Positions 8,173-17,106 of a stretch of DNA of 64,000 nucleotides are shown here, in pieces. The notes under the pieces were generated by a model. That model ran no database searches, was not told the origin of the DNA, and was given only the letters and a program-made list of their open reading frames with translations. Origin of the DNA: an uncultured Acidobacteriia bacterium (lineage in GTDB: Bacteria; Acidobacteriota; Terriglobia; Bryobacterales; Bryobacteraceae); contig CAIYVZ010000055.1 of assembly GCA_903929755.1 (NCBI GenBank), positions 1 to 64,000 on the forward strand, read 5' to 3'. A program made the translations under genes and the position numbers. Position 1 is the stretch's first letter, and every line of letters begins with the position of its first letter.

Positions 8173-9870
8173 GTGAAGAACCGTTTTTTCGTTTACTTAA
8201 TCGTGGTCGCCAGCACAGCTGCCTTGTCAGCTCAGGTTCCGCCGGCAGGCCGGGGCAGGGGGGCCGCAGCGCCTCCGAACGAGTCGGTCCGAACCGGCAC
8301 CCATCGCATCTCGGCGTCCCTTACCGGCCTGCTCGGTTGGAGGATTGGGGCCCCATCGTCCGCTTACGGCGCCTCATTTCTGGAAGGTGCCGTTAAGGCC
8401 GATGCGGCTGGCCTGGGCGTGATTGAAGCGTCCGCCTCGCAGAAGGCAAGTGCTCAGATCTCAAAGAATCTGGACGGGAGTTTGTCGGCAGATGAACTGG
8501 CAGCCGTCAAAACGAAGCTGCGCGCTCTGGCGTTGCGCGTTGGGGCCTACCGGGTGAGCAAGCTGGGAGCGGGAGATCGTGCCGTTCTCGACTTTGCGAA
8601 GAGCCTGGGTGCGGACATCGTAATCGCTCCGGGAGACGCGTCAACCCTTGCTGCCATCGATAAGCTGGCCACGGAAGCGGGCATCAACGTAGCCGTCGAA
8701 ACGAAAGACCCCAAATCTCTCCTCGCTGCCATTGGCAGCCTCAGCAACCGCGTCGGCATCGCGACCGATGTGGCTGGCTTCACGAAATCCGGTATGAAGG
8801 CCGACCGGCTCATGGCGTTGGCTCTGCATACCGGTGGCGCGGCTCAGCCAAAGGTTCTGATGGAGATCACGAAGCAACTGCCTCCTCCCGAAGAGCAGCC
8901 CGATAAGTGCGGGAACTGCGGTCGCCCCTACGGTGGCACGCGGCCCCTCTTCATTTCCCTCGAATCTGGCAAAGCGGAGGACGTGGTGGCCTTCGAGAAG
9001 TCCGTTCGCCCGGCAATGGGCTATCGTGTGGACCTTGATTCCAAACTGCTTCCCATCACCGGCGTCGACAAAATCCCTGCTGCCGAACGTGCGGCCATTG
9101 AAGCGGGTCTGCCGAAGCAGGCTCAGGTGAAGCCCCGGAAGCCTCGCAAGCTACTGGTGATTGACCTGAACCCGGCGGGAACTTACTATCACACGACCAT
9201 TGCCCACGGGAACCTTGCAGTTCAGTTGATGGCAAAGAATACCGGCGCTTTTGAAGCAATCTTCAGCAATGATCTGAGCAACCTGAAGTACCCGAAGATC
9301 AAGCAGTTCGATGCCGTCTTCCTGAACTCCATTGATGGTCCCGTCTTCCCCGATCCGGAAGTTCTGGACGGGTTGCTGCGGTTCGTCCGCGAGGGCGGAG
9401 GTATGGCTGGTGTCCATGCCGCCACGTATGCATCTATGGACATCCCTGAATTTTCTGACCTGATCGGTGCCGCCGATGGTCCACACCGTGTGGAACCTGC
9501 CACGCTGAAGGTTGATGATCCGGCAAGCCCCCTCATGAAGGGCTTCAAGGAACAGTTGTTCCCCTATACGGACGAGTTCTATCACTTCTTGCCCACCGGC
9601 CCCTATTCGCGTGAGAAGCTCCACGTGCTGCTGAGCATCCACATGGGGTTGTCGAACACCAGCAACAAGAATGTGAGACCGGACGGCGATTATGGTCTGG
9701 TCTGGATCAAGAGCTATGGCAAAGGCCGCGTCTTCAACTGCGCGCTCGGCCACACGCCCACGCTCTTCTCCAATCCGCTCACCGCTCAGATGATGCTCAA
9801 TGGCCTGCAGTTCGTCCTGGGCGACTTGGACGCCGACACGACGCCCAGCGCCAAACTGCCAAAGAAATAG
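8173..9870 (+). CDS. Exported ThuA-domain protein with degenerate isomerase-like N-terminus (copy 1)
   Basis: 565 residues: Sec signal (1-20), a GRGRG-containing linker, a TIM-barrel-like region (about 45-280) resembling sugar-phosphate isomerase/epimerases, then a ThuA domain (about 320-550). ThuA proteins have a glutamine-amidotransferase-like fold and are linked to 3-keto-sugar and trehalose use. In the N-terminal part the GLHQHTG and HMHLKDY motifs of the neighbouring true isomerase are absent, so it is probably not catalytic. A CGNC motif lies in the linker between domains. GTG start is preceded by AGGGGGA. The tail GDLDADTTPSAK recurs in all five paralogues of this window. First gene of a four-gene operon driven by the promoter at 8072. 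Confidence 0.85.
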   Translation: MKNRFFVYLIVVASTAALSAQVPPAGRGRGAAAPPNESVRTGTHRISASLTGLLGWRIGAPSSAYGASFLEGAVKADAAGLGVIEASASQKASAQISKNLDGSLSADELAAVKTKLRALALRVGAYRVSKLGAGDRAVLDFAKSLGADIVIAPGDASTLAAIDKLATEAGINVAVETKDPKSLLAAIGSLSNRVGIATDVAGFTKSGMKADRLMALALHTGGAAQPKVLMEITKQLPPPEEQPDKCGNCGRPYGGTRPLFISLESGKAEDVVAFEKSVRPAMGYRVDLDSKLLPITGVDKIPAAERAAIEAGLPKQAQVKPRKPRKLLVIDLNPAGTYYHTTIAHGNLAVQLMAKNTGAFEAIFSNDLSNLKYPKIKQFDAVFLNSIDGPVFPDPEVLDGLLRFVREGGGMAGVHAATYASMDIPEFSDLIGAADGPHRVEPATLKVDDPASPLMKGFKEQLFPYTDEFYHFLPTGPYSREKLHVLLSIHMGLSNTSNKNVRPDGDYGLVWIKSYGKGRVFNCALGHTPTLFSNPLTAQMMLNGLQFVLGDLDADTTPSAKLPKK

Positions 9871-9884
9871 GAGATCCTGCAATC

Positions 9885-10784
9885 ATGAACAGACGCGAAT
9901 TCCTGCAATCAGCCGGCCTCGCTGCAGCTGCCGCCTCGCTGCTTCCGGCCGCCCCTGTGCGTAAGCTCAACATCGGCCACACCTGCATCACGTGGAGTAC
10001 CTTCCCGAGTAAAGGCGACGACATCACCCTGGAAGCCGCCGTTCGGGACATCGCCGCCGAAGGTTTCTGGAGCTACGAGACCTTCCCGGAAGTTCTTGAC
10101 AACTGGGACCAGCGCGGCCTGTTGCGCGCCCTCATGGACAAGCACGGTGTGCCCCTCCGCTCCGGTTACATTACCGGCAATCTGCTCGATCCTTCGAAGC
10201 GACAGGAAGAGATCGTTCGTATTAAGCACCTGGCCGGTGTCATCAAGAAGTACGGTGGAAGCTACGCTGTCCTCGCGCCCAACGGGGTGAAGCGTGACGG
10301 GTACGATTTCAAAGAGCATCGGGCCAACGTTGTCTCAGCTTTGAACGACTATTCTGCGGCCATCACCGACATGGGCCTCGGTACCGGACTCCACCAGCAC
10401 ACCGGAACCTGTATCGAAACGCGCGACGAAGTCTACTACGTGATGGATTCGGCGAACACGAAGAATCTGAAGTTTGCCCCCGACGTCGGGCAGTTGCAGA
10501 AGGGTGGTGCGGATGCCGCCAAGGTCGTAAAAGACTACGTCAGCATCCTGAACCACATGCATCTGAAGGACTACAAGGGCTGGGAACACTATGGTGGCTA
10601 CTGTCCTCTTGGTGAGGGCAAAGTAGATCTCGTCTCCATCCTCGATGCAGTGGAAGCGGCGGGTAAGAACCCCAACATCATGGTGGAGCTCGACTCTTCC
10701 CGCAATCCTCCGATGACCCCTCTGAAGACCGTGCAGATCACCAAAGCCTTCCTGCTGTCGCAGGGCTATAAATTCCGGAGTTAA
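9885..10784 (+). CDS. Exported sugar-phosphate isomerase/epimerase-like TIM barrel protein
   Basis: 299 residues, beginning with a Tat-type signal (NRREFLQ followed by an alanine-rich hydrophobic stretch). The body is an AP-endonuclease-2/xylose-isomerase-like TIM barrel with apparently intact metal ligands: LHQHTG, FAPDVGQL, HMHLKDYK and VELD. Such enzymes isomerise or epimerise sugars and keto-sugars; a Tat signal implies it folds in the cytoplasm, perhaps with its metal, and works in the periplasm. It lies between two ThuA-fusion genes (14 and 4 bp gaps). A close relative follows the ThuA gene at 45402. Substrate unknown; a keto-sugar is likely given the neighbours. Confidence 0.85.
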   Translation: MNRREFLQSAGLAAAAASLLPAAPVRKLNIGHTCITWSTFPSKGDDITLEAAVRDIAAEGFWSYETFPEVLDNWDQRGLLRALMDKHGVPLRSGYITGNLLDPSKRQEEIVRIKHLAGVIKKYGGSYAVLAPNGVKRDGYDFKEHRANVVSALNDYSAAITDMGLGTGLHQHTGTCIETRDEVYYVMDSANTKNLKFAPDVGQLQKGGADAAKVVKDYVSILNHMHLKDYKGWEHYGGYCPLGEGKVDLVSILDAVEAAGKNPNIMVELDSSRNPPMTPLKTVQITKAFLLSQGYKFRS

Positions 10785-10788
10785 CCTG

Positions 10789-12528
10789 ATGACAAAACGC
10801 TGCCTGTTCTCCCTCGCTCTTGCGATAACGCCGCTCTGTGCCCAGACCATTCCGACGCAGGCTGTCCCTGTGGCCGGGTCCCAGTCCATTCGCACCAATG
10901 GCACGCTCGGAACCATCCGCCTGGGCGTGACCGACGATGGAGTCTGGTTCGGTTGGCGTGTGGGTATTCCGGCGGTCGCATTTCGCAAACTGACGTTCTC
11001 GGATGCGGCCGCAAAAGCCGACGCTTTGGGCCTCAACAGCGTCGTAGGATCGGACACGCAGACCCTCAGCACTGAGATCCCCAAGAAGCTGACACCAGCC
11101 CTGCTTCGTGGCGAACGGAATGCCGTGAAGTTCCGTATGACAGAGCTCTCTCTGGCCATGCCCGCCTATCATGTGGACGCCATTCCGGCCGACGAAGCAG
11201 GCCGCCGCAAACTGCTGGAGTTTGCCAAAGCGGTCGGTGCCGGGATCGTGATCGGTACCGCCCAACCGGCTGATTTCGACGCTCTGGACAAGCTCGCCAC
11301 CGAACTGGACGTCCGCGTCGCGGTGGACAGCAAGGGCGACCCGAAGGCCACAATCGCTGCCATGTCCGGCATGGGGAAGAACCTTGGCGTCGCTGTTGAT
11401 ACCGGCTCCTGGGCCAAGGCAGGCATCAAGCCTGCCGATGGCCTGGCGCTGGTGAAGGATCGCCTGATGGCCGTGAACATTCCAGGCAATGTCGCTGCCA
11501 TGAACGACTTCTTTCTCGGTGCCTTTCGAGCCAGCATCAAGCCTCTGGTGATCACGCTGGACGTGACGCCCGGAGCGCCCGATGCAATGGCGGACCTGAA
11601 GCGCTCCGTCGAAGCCTTCGAGAAAGCCATGCTCCCGGCTATGGCCGCGAGAGTTGCCCAGGTTGTCGATTCCCCTGTCGGCAAGATCCAGCGTGGAGAC
11701 CGGTTGACTGCCTCCATGCGCCAACAGATTGATGCCGCTGTGCCTCGTCAAGCGATCGTGCAGCCCAAAAAGCCCCGCAAACTCCTCGTCGTTGACCTCC
11801 AGATGTATTCGAAAGCGCAACCCCAGGGGCACGACACTATTCCGCATGGCAACTGGATGCTGGAACTGATGGGCAAGTACACCGGCGCCTTCGAACCCAC
11901 TTTCAGCAACGACATGGAGAACCTGAAGTATCCGAAGATCAAGGAATACGACGCCGTCTTCCTGAATAACGTCTGCGGCATGGTCTTCCCGGATCCGCAG
12001 GTTCGCCAGGGCATCCTTCGCTATGTCCGTGAAGGCGGCGGCATCGGTGGCAATCATGCGGTTACCTATGCCAACCTCAACTGGCCCGAGTTTACGGACA
12101 TGTTGGGGGCGTGGTCCGGCGCGCATCGCACGGAGCAACAGGTCTTGAAAATCGATGATCCTGGTAGCCCTCTCACGAAAATGTTCGACGCCAAGGGCCT
12201 CGAGCACACCGATGAGTTCTACCACATGCCGTCCTACTCGCCCTACACTCGCGAGAAGCAACACGTCCTGATGAGCGTGGACGTGGAGAAGTCCGACATG
12301 GCGTCCGCCGGGAAGATGTGCAAGGAATGCACTCGGGCGGATCATGACTACGCCGTCAGCTGGATCAAGAGCTATGGCAAAGGCCGTGTCTACGTGACGC
12401 CGCTTGGCCACACCACCATCCTCTATACCTCGAAACAGTGGGAAGAACATCTGCTGGCGGCCATTCAGTACATGCTGGGTGACCTGGACGCTGACGCAAC
12501 GCCCAGCGCCAAAATCGTGAAGAAGTAG
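10789..12528 (+). CDS. Exported ThuA-domain protein with degenerate isomerase-like N-terminus (copy 2)
   Basis: 579 residues with a Sec signal (1-18), a TIM-barrel-like half (about 40-285) and a ThuA half starting near PKKPRKLLVVDL. It differs from copy 1 in lacking a CxxC in the linker; instead CKEC precedes TRADHDYAVSWIKSYGKG near the C-terminus, as in copy 3. A retained AVDTGSWAKAG stretch corresponds to APDVGQLQKGG of the true isomerase, but the histidine motifs are gone. The conserved tail GDLDADATPSAK is present. It is separated by 4 bp from the isomerase and by 12 bp from the PQQ dehydrogenase, so these act together. Biochemical role is inferred only from the ThuA family. Confidence 0.82.
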   Translation: MTKRCLFSLALAITPLCAQTIPTQAVPVAGSQSIRTNGTLGTIRLGVTDDGVWFGWRVGIPAVAFRKLTFSDAAAKADALGLNSVVGSDTQTLSTEIPKKLTPALLRGERNAVKFRMTELSLAMPAYHVDAIPADEAGRRKLLEFAKAVGAGIVIGTAQPADFDALDKLATELDVRVAVDSKGDPKATIAAMSGMGKNLGVAVDTGSWAKAGIKPADGLALVKDRLMAVNIPGNVAAMNDFFLGAFRASIKPLVITLDVTPGAPDAMADLKRSVEAFEKAMLPAMAARVAQVVDSPVGKIQRGDRLTASMRQQIDAAVPRQAIVQPKKPRKLLVVDLQMYSKAQPQGHDTIPHGNWMLELMGKYTGAFEPTFSNDMENLKYPKIKEYDAVFLNNVCGMVFPDPQVRQGILRYVREGGGIGGNHAVTYANLNWPEFTDMLGAWSGAHRTEQQVLKIDDPGSPLTKMFDAKGLEHTDEFYHMPSYSPYTREKQHVLMSVDVEKSDMASAGKMCKECTRADHDYAVSWIKSYGKGRVYVTPLGHTTILYTSKQWEEHLLAAIQYMLGDLDADATPSAKIVKK

Positions 12529-12540
12529 GAGAACAAACCT

Positions 12541-14724
12541 ATGAAACGCCTGGCCATCCTCTCCGCTGGAACGGCGGCGCTAATTGTGTTTGCCGCTACG
12601 CCCCCGCGCATTCAGACCTGGGGCAAATGGAACGACTATGCCGGAACTGCTGACTCTATGCAGTACTCCAGCCTGACGCAGATTTACAAGGCCAATGTCG
12701 CGCAGCTAAAACTCGCGTGGCAGGTGAAAGCTCCGGGGCCGAATGGTCGCTTCTCGTTCAACCCTCTGGTCATCGACGGAAAGATGTACCTGGTGGGCGA
12801 GAACAACTCCATCTTCGCCCTGGATGCCACCACCGGCAAACAGCTCTGGGTCCATCACGTGGAAGGTCGCCCCACCAATCGCGGGTTCAACTACTGGGAG
12901 AGCGCCGACCGCTCCGACCAGCGTCTCATCTTCGCCGCCGACAGCTACCTGCAGGAGATCAACCTCAAGACCGGCGTCACCATCAACACCTTCGGCAACG
13001 ATGGCCGCGTCAACCTCCGCGAAGGCCTGGGCCGCGACCCGAAACTCGTAGGCGATGTCCAGAGCGGCACGCCCGGTCGCGTCTTTGAAAACCTCATCGT
13101 CCTCGGCTCCGCGCCCGGTGAAATGTACGGTTCGCCCACTGGCGATATTCGCGCTTACGACGTGAAAACAGGCAAGCTGGTCTGGACTTTTCACACAGTT
13201 CCGCACCCCGGCGAATTCGGCTATGAAACCTGGCCGAAGGACGCCTGGAAGTACAGCGGCGGCGCGAATACCTGGGGTGGCCTGTCGATCGACGAAAAGC
13301 GTGGCATCGCCTACTTCCCGCTTGGCTCGCCTACCTATGACCTCTATGGCGCCGACCGCGAGGGCGATAATCTCTTCGGCAACTGCCTGCTCGCCCTCGA
13401 TGTCCGCACAGGCAAGCGCCTCTGGCACTTCCAGATGGTGCACCACGACCTCTGGGACTACGATCTGACCGCCTCACCCAACCTTCTCACCGTGAAGCAC
13501 AACGGGAAAAACGTCGACATCGTGGCTCAGGCCACCAAGTTTGGTTTCCTCTATGTCCTCGACCGTGTGACCGGCAAACCCATCTGGCCCGTCGAGGAGC
13601 GCCCTGTCCCGAAGTCCGATATGCCCGGCGAACATGCCTCGCCGACGCAGCCTTTCCCCACGCTTCCCCCGCCTTTCTCCCGCCAGAAATTCACCGTGGA
13701 TGACATCAATCCCCATTTGGAGCAGGCCGAAAAAGACAAGCTCCGCACCACCCTGATGGAGGCCTACAACGAAGGCATTTTCACGCCTCCCGCCTACAAC
13801 CGAAACCAGATTGCCGTCCCCGGCGAAATGGGAGGAGCCAACTGGGGCAGCACTGCGGGCGACCCCGCCACCGGCATGCTCTACGTCCGAGCCTATGATG
13901 CCCCGGCGATTCACAAGCTGACTGCGGAGCCTCCGGGCAACCAGCGAAACTCAGTCGCCGTGACCACCGAGCAAAAGGGCTACGCGCTCTACATGCAGAA
14001 CTGCATTGGCTGCCACGGTCCGGATCGCGAGCGCATTCCCTTCCCAAAGGACATGGCGCAGGCTCAGTTCACTGCCTCGCTACGCAGCGGTAAAGGCGAA
14101 ATGCCCTCTTTTTCGACCACCAGTCTTTCAGCGGAGAATATCGACGCTCTCGCGGCCTTCCTGACCGACCCTGCAAAGGGAACCCTGCCCCCTCCGGCGA
14201 ACGCTGCGGGCGGACGGGGACGCGCAGGTCTTCCACCACCCCCACCTCCTCCTGCGGGCCAGTCGCGCTACTACGGCCCCTTCGGTAATATCTTCAAAGC
14301 CGCCAACGGTCTCATCGCGATGGCCCCGCCATGGTCCTCCATTGTTGCCTACGATCTGAATCAGGGCACCATTAAATGGCGCGTGCCCATCGGCACCACT
14401 CCAGGCCTGGCTGCAAAAGGCATTAAGGACACCGGAAGCTCCGCCTTCATTCGCAACGGCCCGGTCGTGACCGCCGGCGGCCTGATCTTTATTGGCACAG
14501 GCCCGGACCGCATGCTTCATGCCCTCGATAAGGACACCGGGAAAATGCTCTGGGAAGTGGAAATGCCCGCCAACCCCGACGGCATTCCTGCTGTCTACGA
14601 AGTCGCCGGGCGCCAGTACATTGCCTTCTTCGGGGCCGTCAGCGGCGCCAAAGAGTCCGTGAGTTACAAGCCCGGGCTCCCCGATTCTCAGGGCTACTAC
14701 GTCTACGCCCTACCCACCAGGTAG
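12541..14724 (+). CDS. PQQ-dependent dehydrogenase with inserted cytochrome c domain (copy 1)
   Basis: 727 residues, signal peptide, then an eight-bladed PQQ propeller of the glucose/alcohol dehydrogenase type (repeated ALDATTGKQLW-like blades). A cytochrome c domain with C488-IG-C491-H492 and a likely methionine ligand in GEMPSFS is inserted before the last blades, followed by a proline-rich PPPPPPP linker; the propeller closes with DLNQGTIKWRVPIGTTPGL. It should oxidise a sugar or alcohol in the periplasm and pass electrons through its heme. AGGAG lies upstream of the ATG. Last gene of the 8173 operon. Two paralogues occur at 23694 and 36962. The substrate is not known; glucose is only one possibility. 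Confidence 0.9.
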   Translation: MKRLAILSAGTAALIVFAATPPRIQTWGKWNDYAGTADSMQYSSLTQIYKANVAQLKLAWQVKAPGPNGRFSFNPLVIDGKMYLVGENNSIFALDATTGKQLWVHHVEGRPTNRGFNYWESADRSDQRLIFAADSYLQEINLKTGVTINTFGNDGRVNLREGLGRDPKLVGDVQSGTPGRVFENLIVLGSAPGEMYGSPTGDIRAYDVKTGKLVWTFHTVPHPGEFGYETWPKDAWKYSGGANTWGGLSIDEKRGIAYFPLGSPTYDLYGADREGDNLFGNCLLALDVRTGKRLWHFQMVHHDLWDYDLTASPNLLTVKHNGKNVDIVAQATKFGFLYVLDRVTGKPIWPVEERPVPKSDMPGEHASPTQPFPTLPPPFSRQKFTVDDINPHLEQAEKDKLRTTLMEAYNEGIFTPPAYNRNQIAVPGEMGGANWGSTAGDPATGMLYVRAYDAPAIHKLTAEPPGNQRNSVAVTTEQKGYALYMQNCIGCHGPDRERIPFPKDMAQAQFTASLRSGKGEMPSFSTTSLSAENIDALAAFLTDPAKGTLPPPANAAGGRGRAGLPPPPPPPAGQSRYYGPFGNIFKAANGLIAMAPPWSSIVAYDLNQGTIKWRVPIGTTPGLAAKGIKDTGSSAFIRNGPVVTAGGLIFIGTGPDRMLHALDKDTGKMLWEVEMPANPDGIPAVYEVAGRQYIAFFGAVSGAKESVSYKPGLPDSQGYYVYALPTR

Positions 14725-14733
14725 GGCGTAGAC
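14701..14733. terminator. Strong hairpin across the dehydrogenase stop codon
   Basis: GTCTACGCCCTACC (14701-14714) and GGTAGGGCGTAGAC (14720-14733) form a perfect 14-bp stem with a 5-base loop that spans the stop codon. It lies between convergent genes, so it may stop transcription from both sides, although no T-run follows. Confidence 0.5.
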
Positions 14734-14748
14734 ACTCCTGAACGGAAG

Positions 14749-15477
14749 CTATTCCTGAATGATGGCTACCGCACGCACCGGCGCGGCCGACGCCCCGCGC
14801 CACTTGATCGGCAATACACTCACCAGGAACCCATAGCCAGGCCCTGGAATCTCATGCAGATTGCACAGATTCTCCAGGTGATACCATTCGCGCTCCAGCA
14901 TCACCCGGTGGGCTTCCCAGAACTTCTTCCGCTCAAACATCTTCGCCACCGGCGGATCAAAGCCAATCGCGTCGATCCCCATTACCATCACGCCGCGGTC
15001 CAGAATGTAATGGACACTCTCCTTCGTCATCCCGGGATGATTCGTCAGATATTCCTTTTCGGTGCGTTGTTTGGCGGCATCGGTGCGCAGCAGGACAATA
15101 TCCCGAGCCTTGATCCGATACCCGCCCAGCTTCGCTTCCGCTTCTTCAATATCCGCGACGGTAATCTCATCGCCCGGACCCTTGTGCGTCAGGTCCAACA
15201 CCACGCCGTCTCCGTAGCAGTACTCAATCGGAATACCTTCCGCGCGCGGCGCATCTGGCTTCACATGGCCCCACGAGTCAATATGGGTCCCGATATGGTC
15301 GCCCGTCACCACCATGCAATGGTTGGTGATTTCGTGGATACCGTACTGGTCGGTCCCCACGCTCAGGGCCATCTCGCGGTGGCTTTCCATTTCAATGATC
15401 GCCGGCTTCGCGACGTTGGGGTAAGTCATCATACCCCGGTAAACTTCCATGCTGAGATCGATTAGTTTGACGCCCAC
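14749..15477 (-). CDS. Cyclase family (kynurenine formamidase-like) metal hydrolase
   Basis: 242 residues from GTG at 15477, chosen because AAGGGAA precedes it; longer frames run into the upstream gene. The family motif H61-x-G-T-H65-x-D67-x3-H71 (GDHIGTHIDSWGH) is intact and marks the metal-dependent cyclase/formamidase fold that opens or closes lactone- or amide-like bonds. No signal peptide, so cytoplasmic. It follows the SDR gene by 16 bp and the IclR gene lies upstream, pointing to a small inducible catabolic unit in which the SDR makes a lactone or keto product and this enzyme hydrolyses it (inference). Confidence 0.85.
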   Translation of the reverse strand: MGVKLIDLSMEVYRGMMTYPNVAKPAIIEMESHREMALSVGTDQYGIHEITNHCMVVTGDHIGTHIDSWGHVKPDAPRAEGIPIEYCYGDGVVLDLTHKGPGDEITVADIEEAEAKLGGYRIKARDIVLLRTDAAKQRTEKEYLTNHPGMTKESVHYILDRGVMVMGIDAIGFDPPVAKMFERKKFWEAHRVMLEREWYHLENLCNLHEIPGPGYGFLVSVLPIKWRGASAAPVRAVAIIQE

Positions 15478-15493
15478 TGATTTCCCTTGTTTC

Positions 15494-16249
15494 TTACTTG
15501 CCGGCCCAGCCGCCATCCACATGGATGGATTGCCCCGTAATATAGCTCGCTTCGTCTGAGCCGAAGAACGCGACAGCCCTGCCCAGTTCCCGGCAGTCTC
15601 CCGAACGAGCCAGCGAAATCTGTCCGAGGACCATGTCCGTAGCCCCGGGGACATCCTTAATCCATACTGTCATGTCCGTCTCGAAATATCCCGGGTGGAC
15701 CGTGTTCACACGAATACCCAGGGGGGCCACCTCGGCCGACATATTCTTCGACAGAGCTTCCAGCCCCAGTTTGGTGGGTGCATAGTGCGTCCTGCCGGGC
15801 AAGACTTTGGCCGCCTGGATCGATCCGATGTGCACGATTGCCCCCTTGCGCTTCTCCGCAATCGCGCGGCGGCAGTAGACCTGAGAACACAGCCAGGGGC
15901 CCCGCGAATTCACATCGTTCAGGCGCGTCCACTGCTCGTCTGTCAGTTCCAGGAACGGCACAATCGTCTCGATCCCGGCATTATTCACCAACAGATCGAG
16001 GGGGCCCAGGTCCGACCAGACCTTATCGACCATAGCCTCCACATCGGCTCGGCTGGCAACATCGCCCTGAACCGTTATGGCGCGACGCCCGTGCGCCCGC
16101 ACCCAGTTCGCTACCTCCTCGGCCTGGGCGACGTTGCTGATGTAGTTCACCGCCACATCAGCGCCCTCTTCGGCGAGGATCTCAACTATGCCCCGCCCGA
16201 TGCCACGACTGCCACCCGTTACTAACGCAATCTTTCCCGCAAGCTTCAA
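15494..16249 (-). CDS. Short-chain dehydrogenase/reductase
   Basis: 251 residues with the classical SDR pattern: TGGSRGIGRG cofactor loop (11-20), NNAG (89-92), catalytic S143, Y156 and K160 (HYAPTK). It oxidises or reduces a hydroxyl group using NAD(P). I place the start at TTG 16249 because AGGGGG lies about seven bases upstream and the family begins here (KLAGKIALVTGG); a longer frame to 16345 crosses a likely promoter. The gene is between the IclR regulator and the cyclase, so it is probably one step of the pathway that regulator controls. Substrate unknown, plausibly a sugar. Confidence 0.88.
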   Translation of the reverse strand: MKLAGKIALVTGGSRGIGRGIVEILAEEGADVAVNYISNVAQAEEVANWVRAHGRRAITVQGDVASRADVEAMVDKVWSDLGPLDLLVNNAGIETIVPFLELTDEQWTRLNDVNSRGPWLCSQVYCRRAIAEKRKGAIVHIGSIQAAKVLPGRTHYAPTKLGLEALSKNMSAEVAPLGIRVNTVHPGYFETDMTVWIKDVPGATDMVLGQISLARSGDCRELGRAVAFFGSDEASYITGQSIHVDGGWAGK

Positions 16250-16275
16250 AATGTGCCCCCTGGATTTAAGAGCGA

Positions 16276-16305
16276 ATGTTACATCAATAGACACGATCTG
16301 GTCAA
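16276..16305 (-). promoter_or_regulatory. Probable promoter of the SDR-cyclase operon
   Basis: On the minus strand, TTGACC (16300-16305) and TAACAT (16276-16281) are spaced 18 bp apart, between the IclR stop and the SDR TTG start. It supports the short SDR start. Confidence 0.5.
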
Positions 16306-16316
16306 GCGGGTGCGTA

Positions 16317-17036
16317 TTATGCACCGGCGTTGAGCACGGCATCAATCTCCCTGGAGATACGTATTACTTTCTTTCCAATCATCTCGCATCGCTCATTCGA
16401 CATCCGCGCGACCGGAGCGGAAATGCCGATTGCTGCCACCACTTCGCCCGTCTTGTCCCGAATCGGCACCGCAATGCACCTGATCTCGGGGTGATATTCG
16501 CCATCATCCAGGGCATAACCGGTTGCCCGGACCCGAGCGCATGCCGCCGCCAGTTCTTCGATGCTGCCGACTGTAGTGCCAGTGTGCTTGTGGAAGGGCC
16601 CGTTCCCCAATATGGCCCTCAATTCGTCGATGCCCATATCCGACAGGAGCGCTTTCCCATGCGCAGTGCAATACAGTGGCATGAACTCTCCGGTGCGTCC
16701 GGAGACATAGATCACCTGGCCATGCCCGCCCTGATGCGCAATGAACAGAGACTGTTTACCCTCCCGGACGCCCAGGTGAGAAGTCTCGCCGGTTTCTTTT
16801 GACAGCACCTGCAGATGGTGGCGGCAAAAACTGATCAGCATACTCCAGTCGTAGTTCCGGAAAAGCCGCCATGCTGTCGGCCCGATTATGTAGTCGTTGC
16901 TGCCACTCGGGTTGGTGAGAAAACCCCTTCGCCGCATCGTGTTCGCCAGCCGGAACACGCTGCTGCGATTGATTCCCAGCATCTCGCGCAAATCCGACAG
17001 GGGCATCGGGTGCTTTGATTTTGCCACAGCTTCCAT
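16317..17036 (-). CDS. IclR-family transcriptional regulator
   Basis: 239 residues: N-terminal winged helix-turn-helix (about 10-65, MLGINRSSVFRLANTMRRRGFL) and a C-terminal GAF-like effector domain with HGKALLS, GYALDDGEYHPEIRCIAVPI and VAAIGISAP, all typical of IclR. Such proteins usually repress or activate an adjacent catabolic operon and bind a small aromatic or sugar-derived effector. It is upstream of and co-oriented with the SDR-cyclase pair and divergent from the RnfD-like gene. A perfect dyad in the divergent region (17066-17081) could be its operator. Start assigned at ATG 17036. Confidence 0.88.
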   Translation of the reverse strand: MEAVAKSKHPMPLSDLREMLGINRSSVFRLANTMRRRGFLTNPSGSNDYIIGPTAWRLFRNYDWSMLISFCRHHLQVLSKETGETSHLGVREGKQSLFIAHQGGHGQVIYVSGRTGEFMPLYCTAHGKALLSDMGIDELRAILGNGPFHKHTGTTVGSIEELAAACARVRATGYALDDGEYHPEIRCIAVPIRDKTGEVVAAIGISAPVARMSNERCEMIGKKVIRISREIDAVLNAGA

Positions 17037-17065
17037 GTCTCATGATTATCTACCGAGTCCTCCCT

Positions 17066-17096
17066 CGCTTTCGGGAAAGCGTTGCTGAGCTATAAT
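17066..17096. promoter_or_regulatory. Divergent control region: dyad and TATAAT box
   Basis: CGCTTTC (17066-17072), two bases, GAAAGCG (17075-17081) make a perfect dyad. An exact TATAAT follows at 17091-17096, only ten bases before the ATG at 17107, so a plus-strand transcript would start almost at the start codon. No clear -35 box is seen 17 bp upstream. Possible IclR operator (inference). Confidence 0.45.
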
Positions 17097-17106
17097 TCCG
17101 ACCAGG

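Noticed and set aside
12541-14724. Methanol dehydrogenase identity
   Set aside because: The inserted cytochrome c domain and closing GTIKW blades fit the glucose/alcohol-type PQQ dehydrogenases better; substrate left open.
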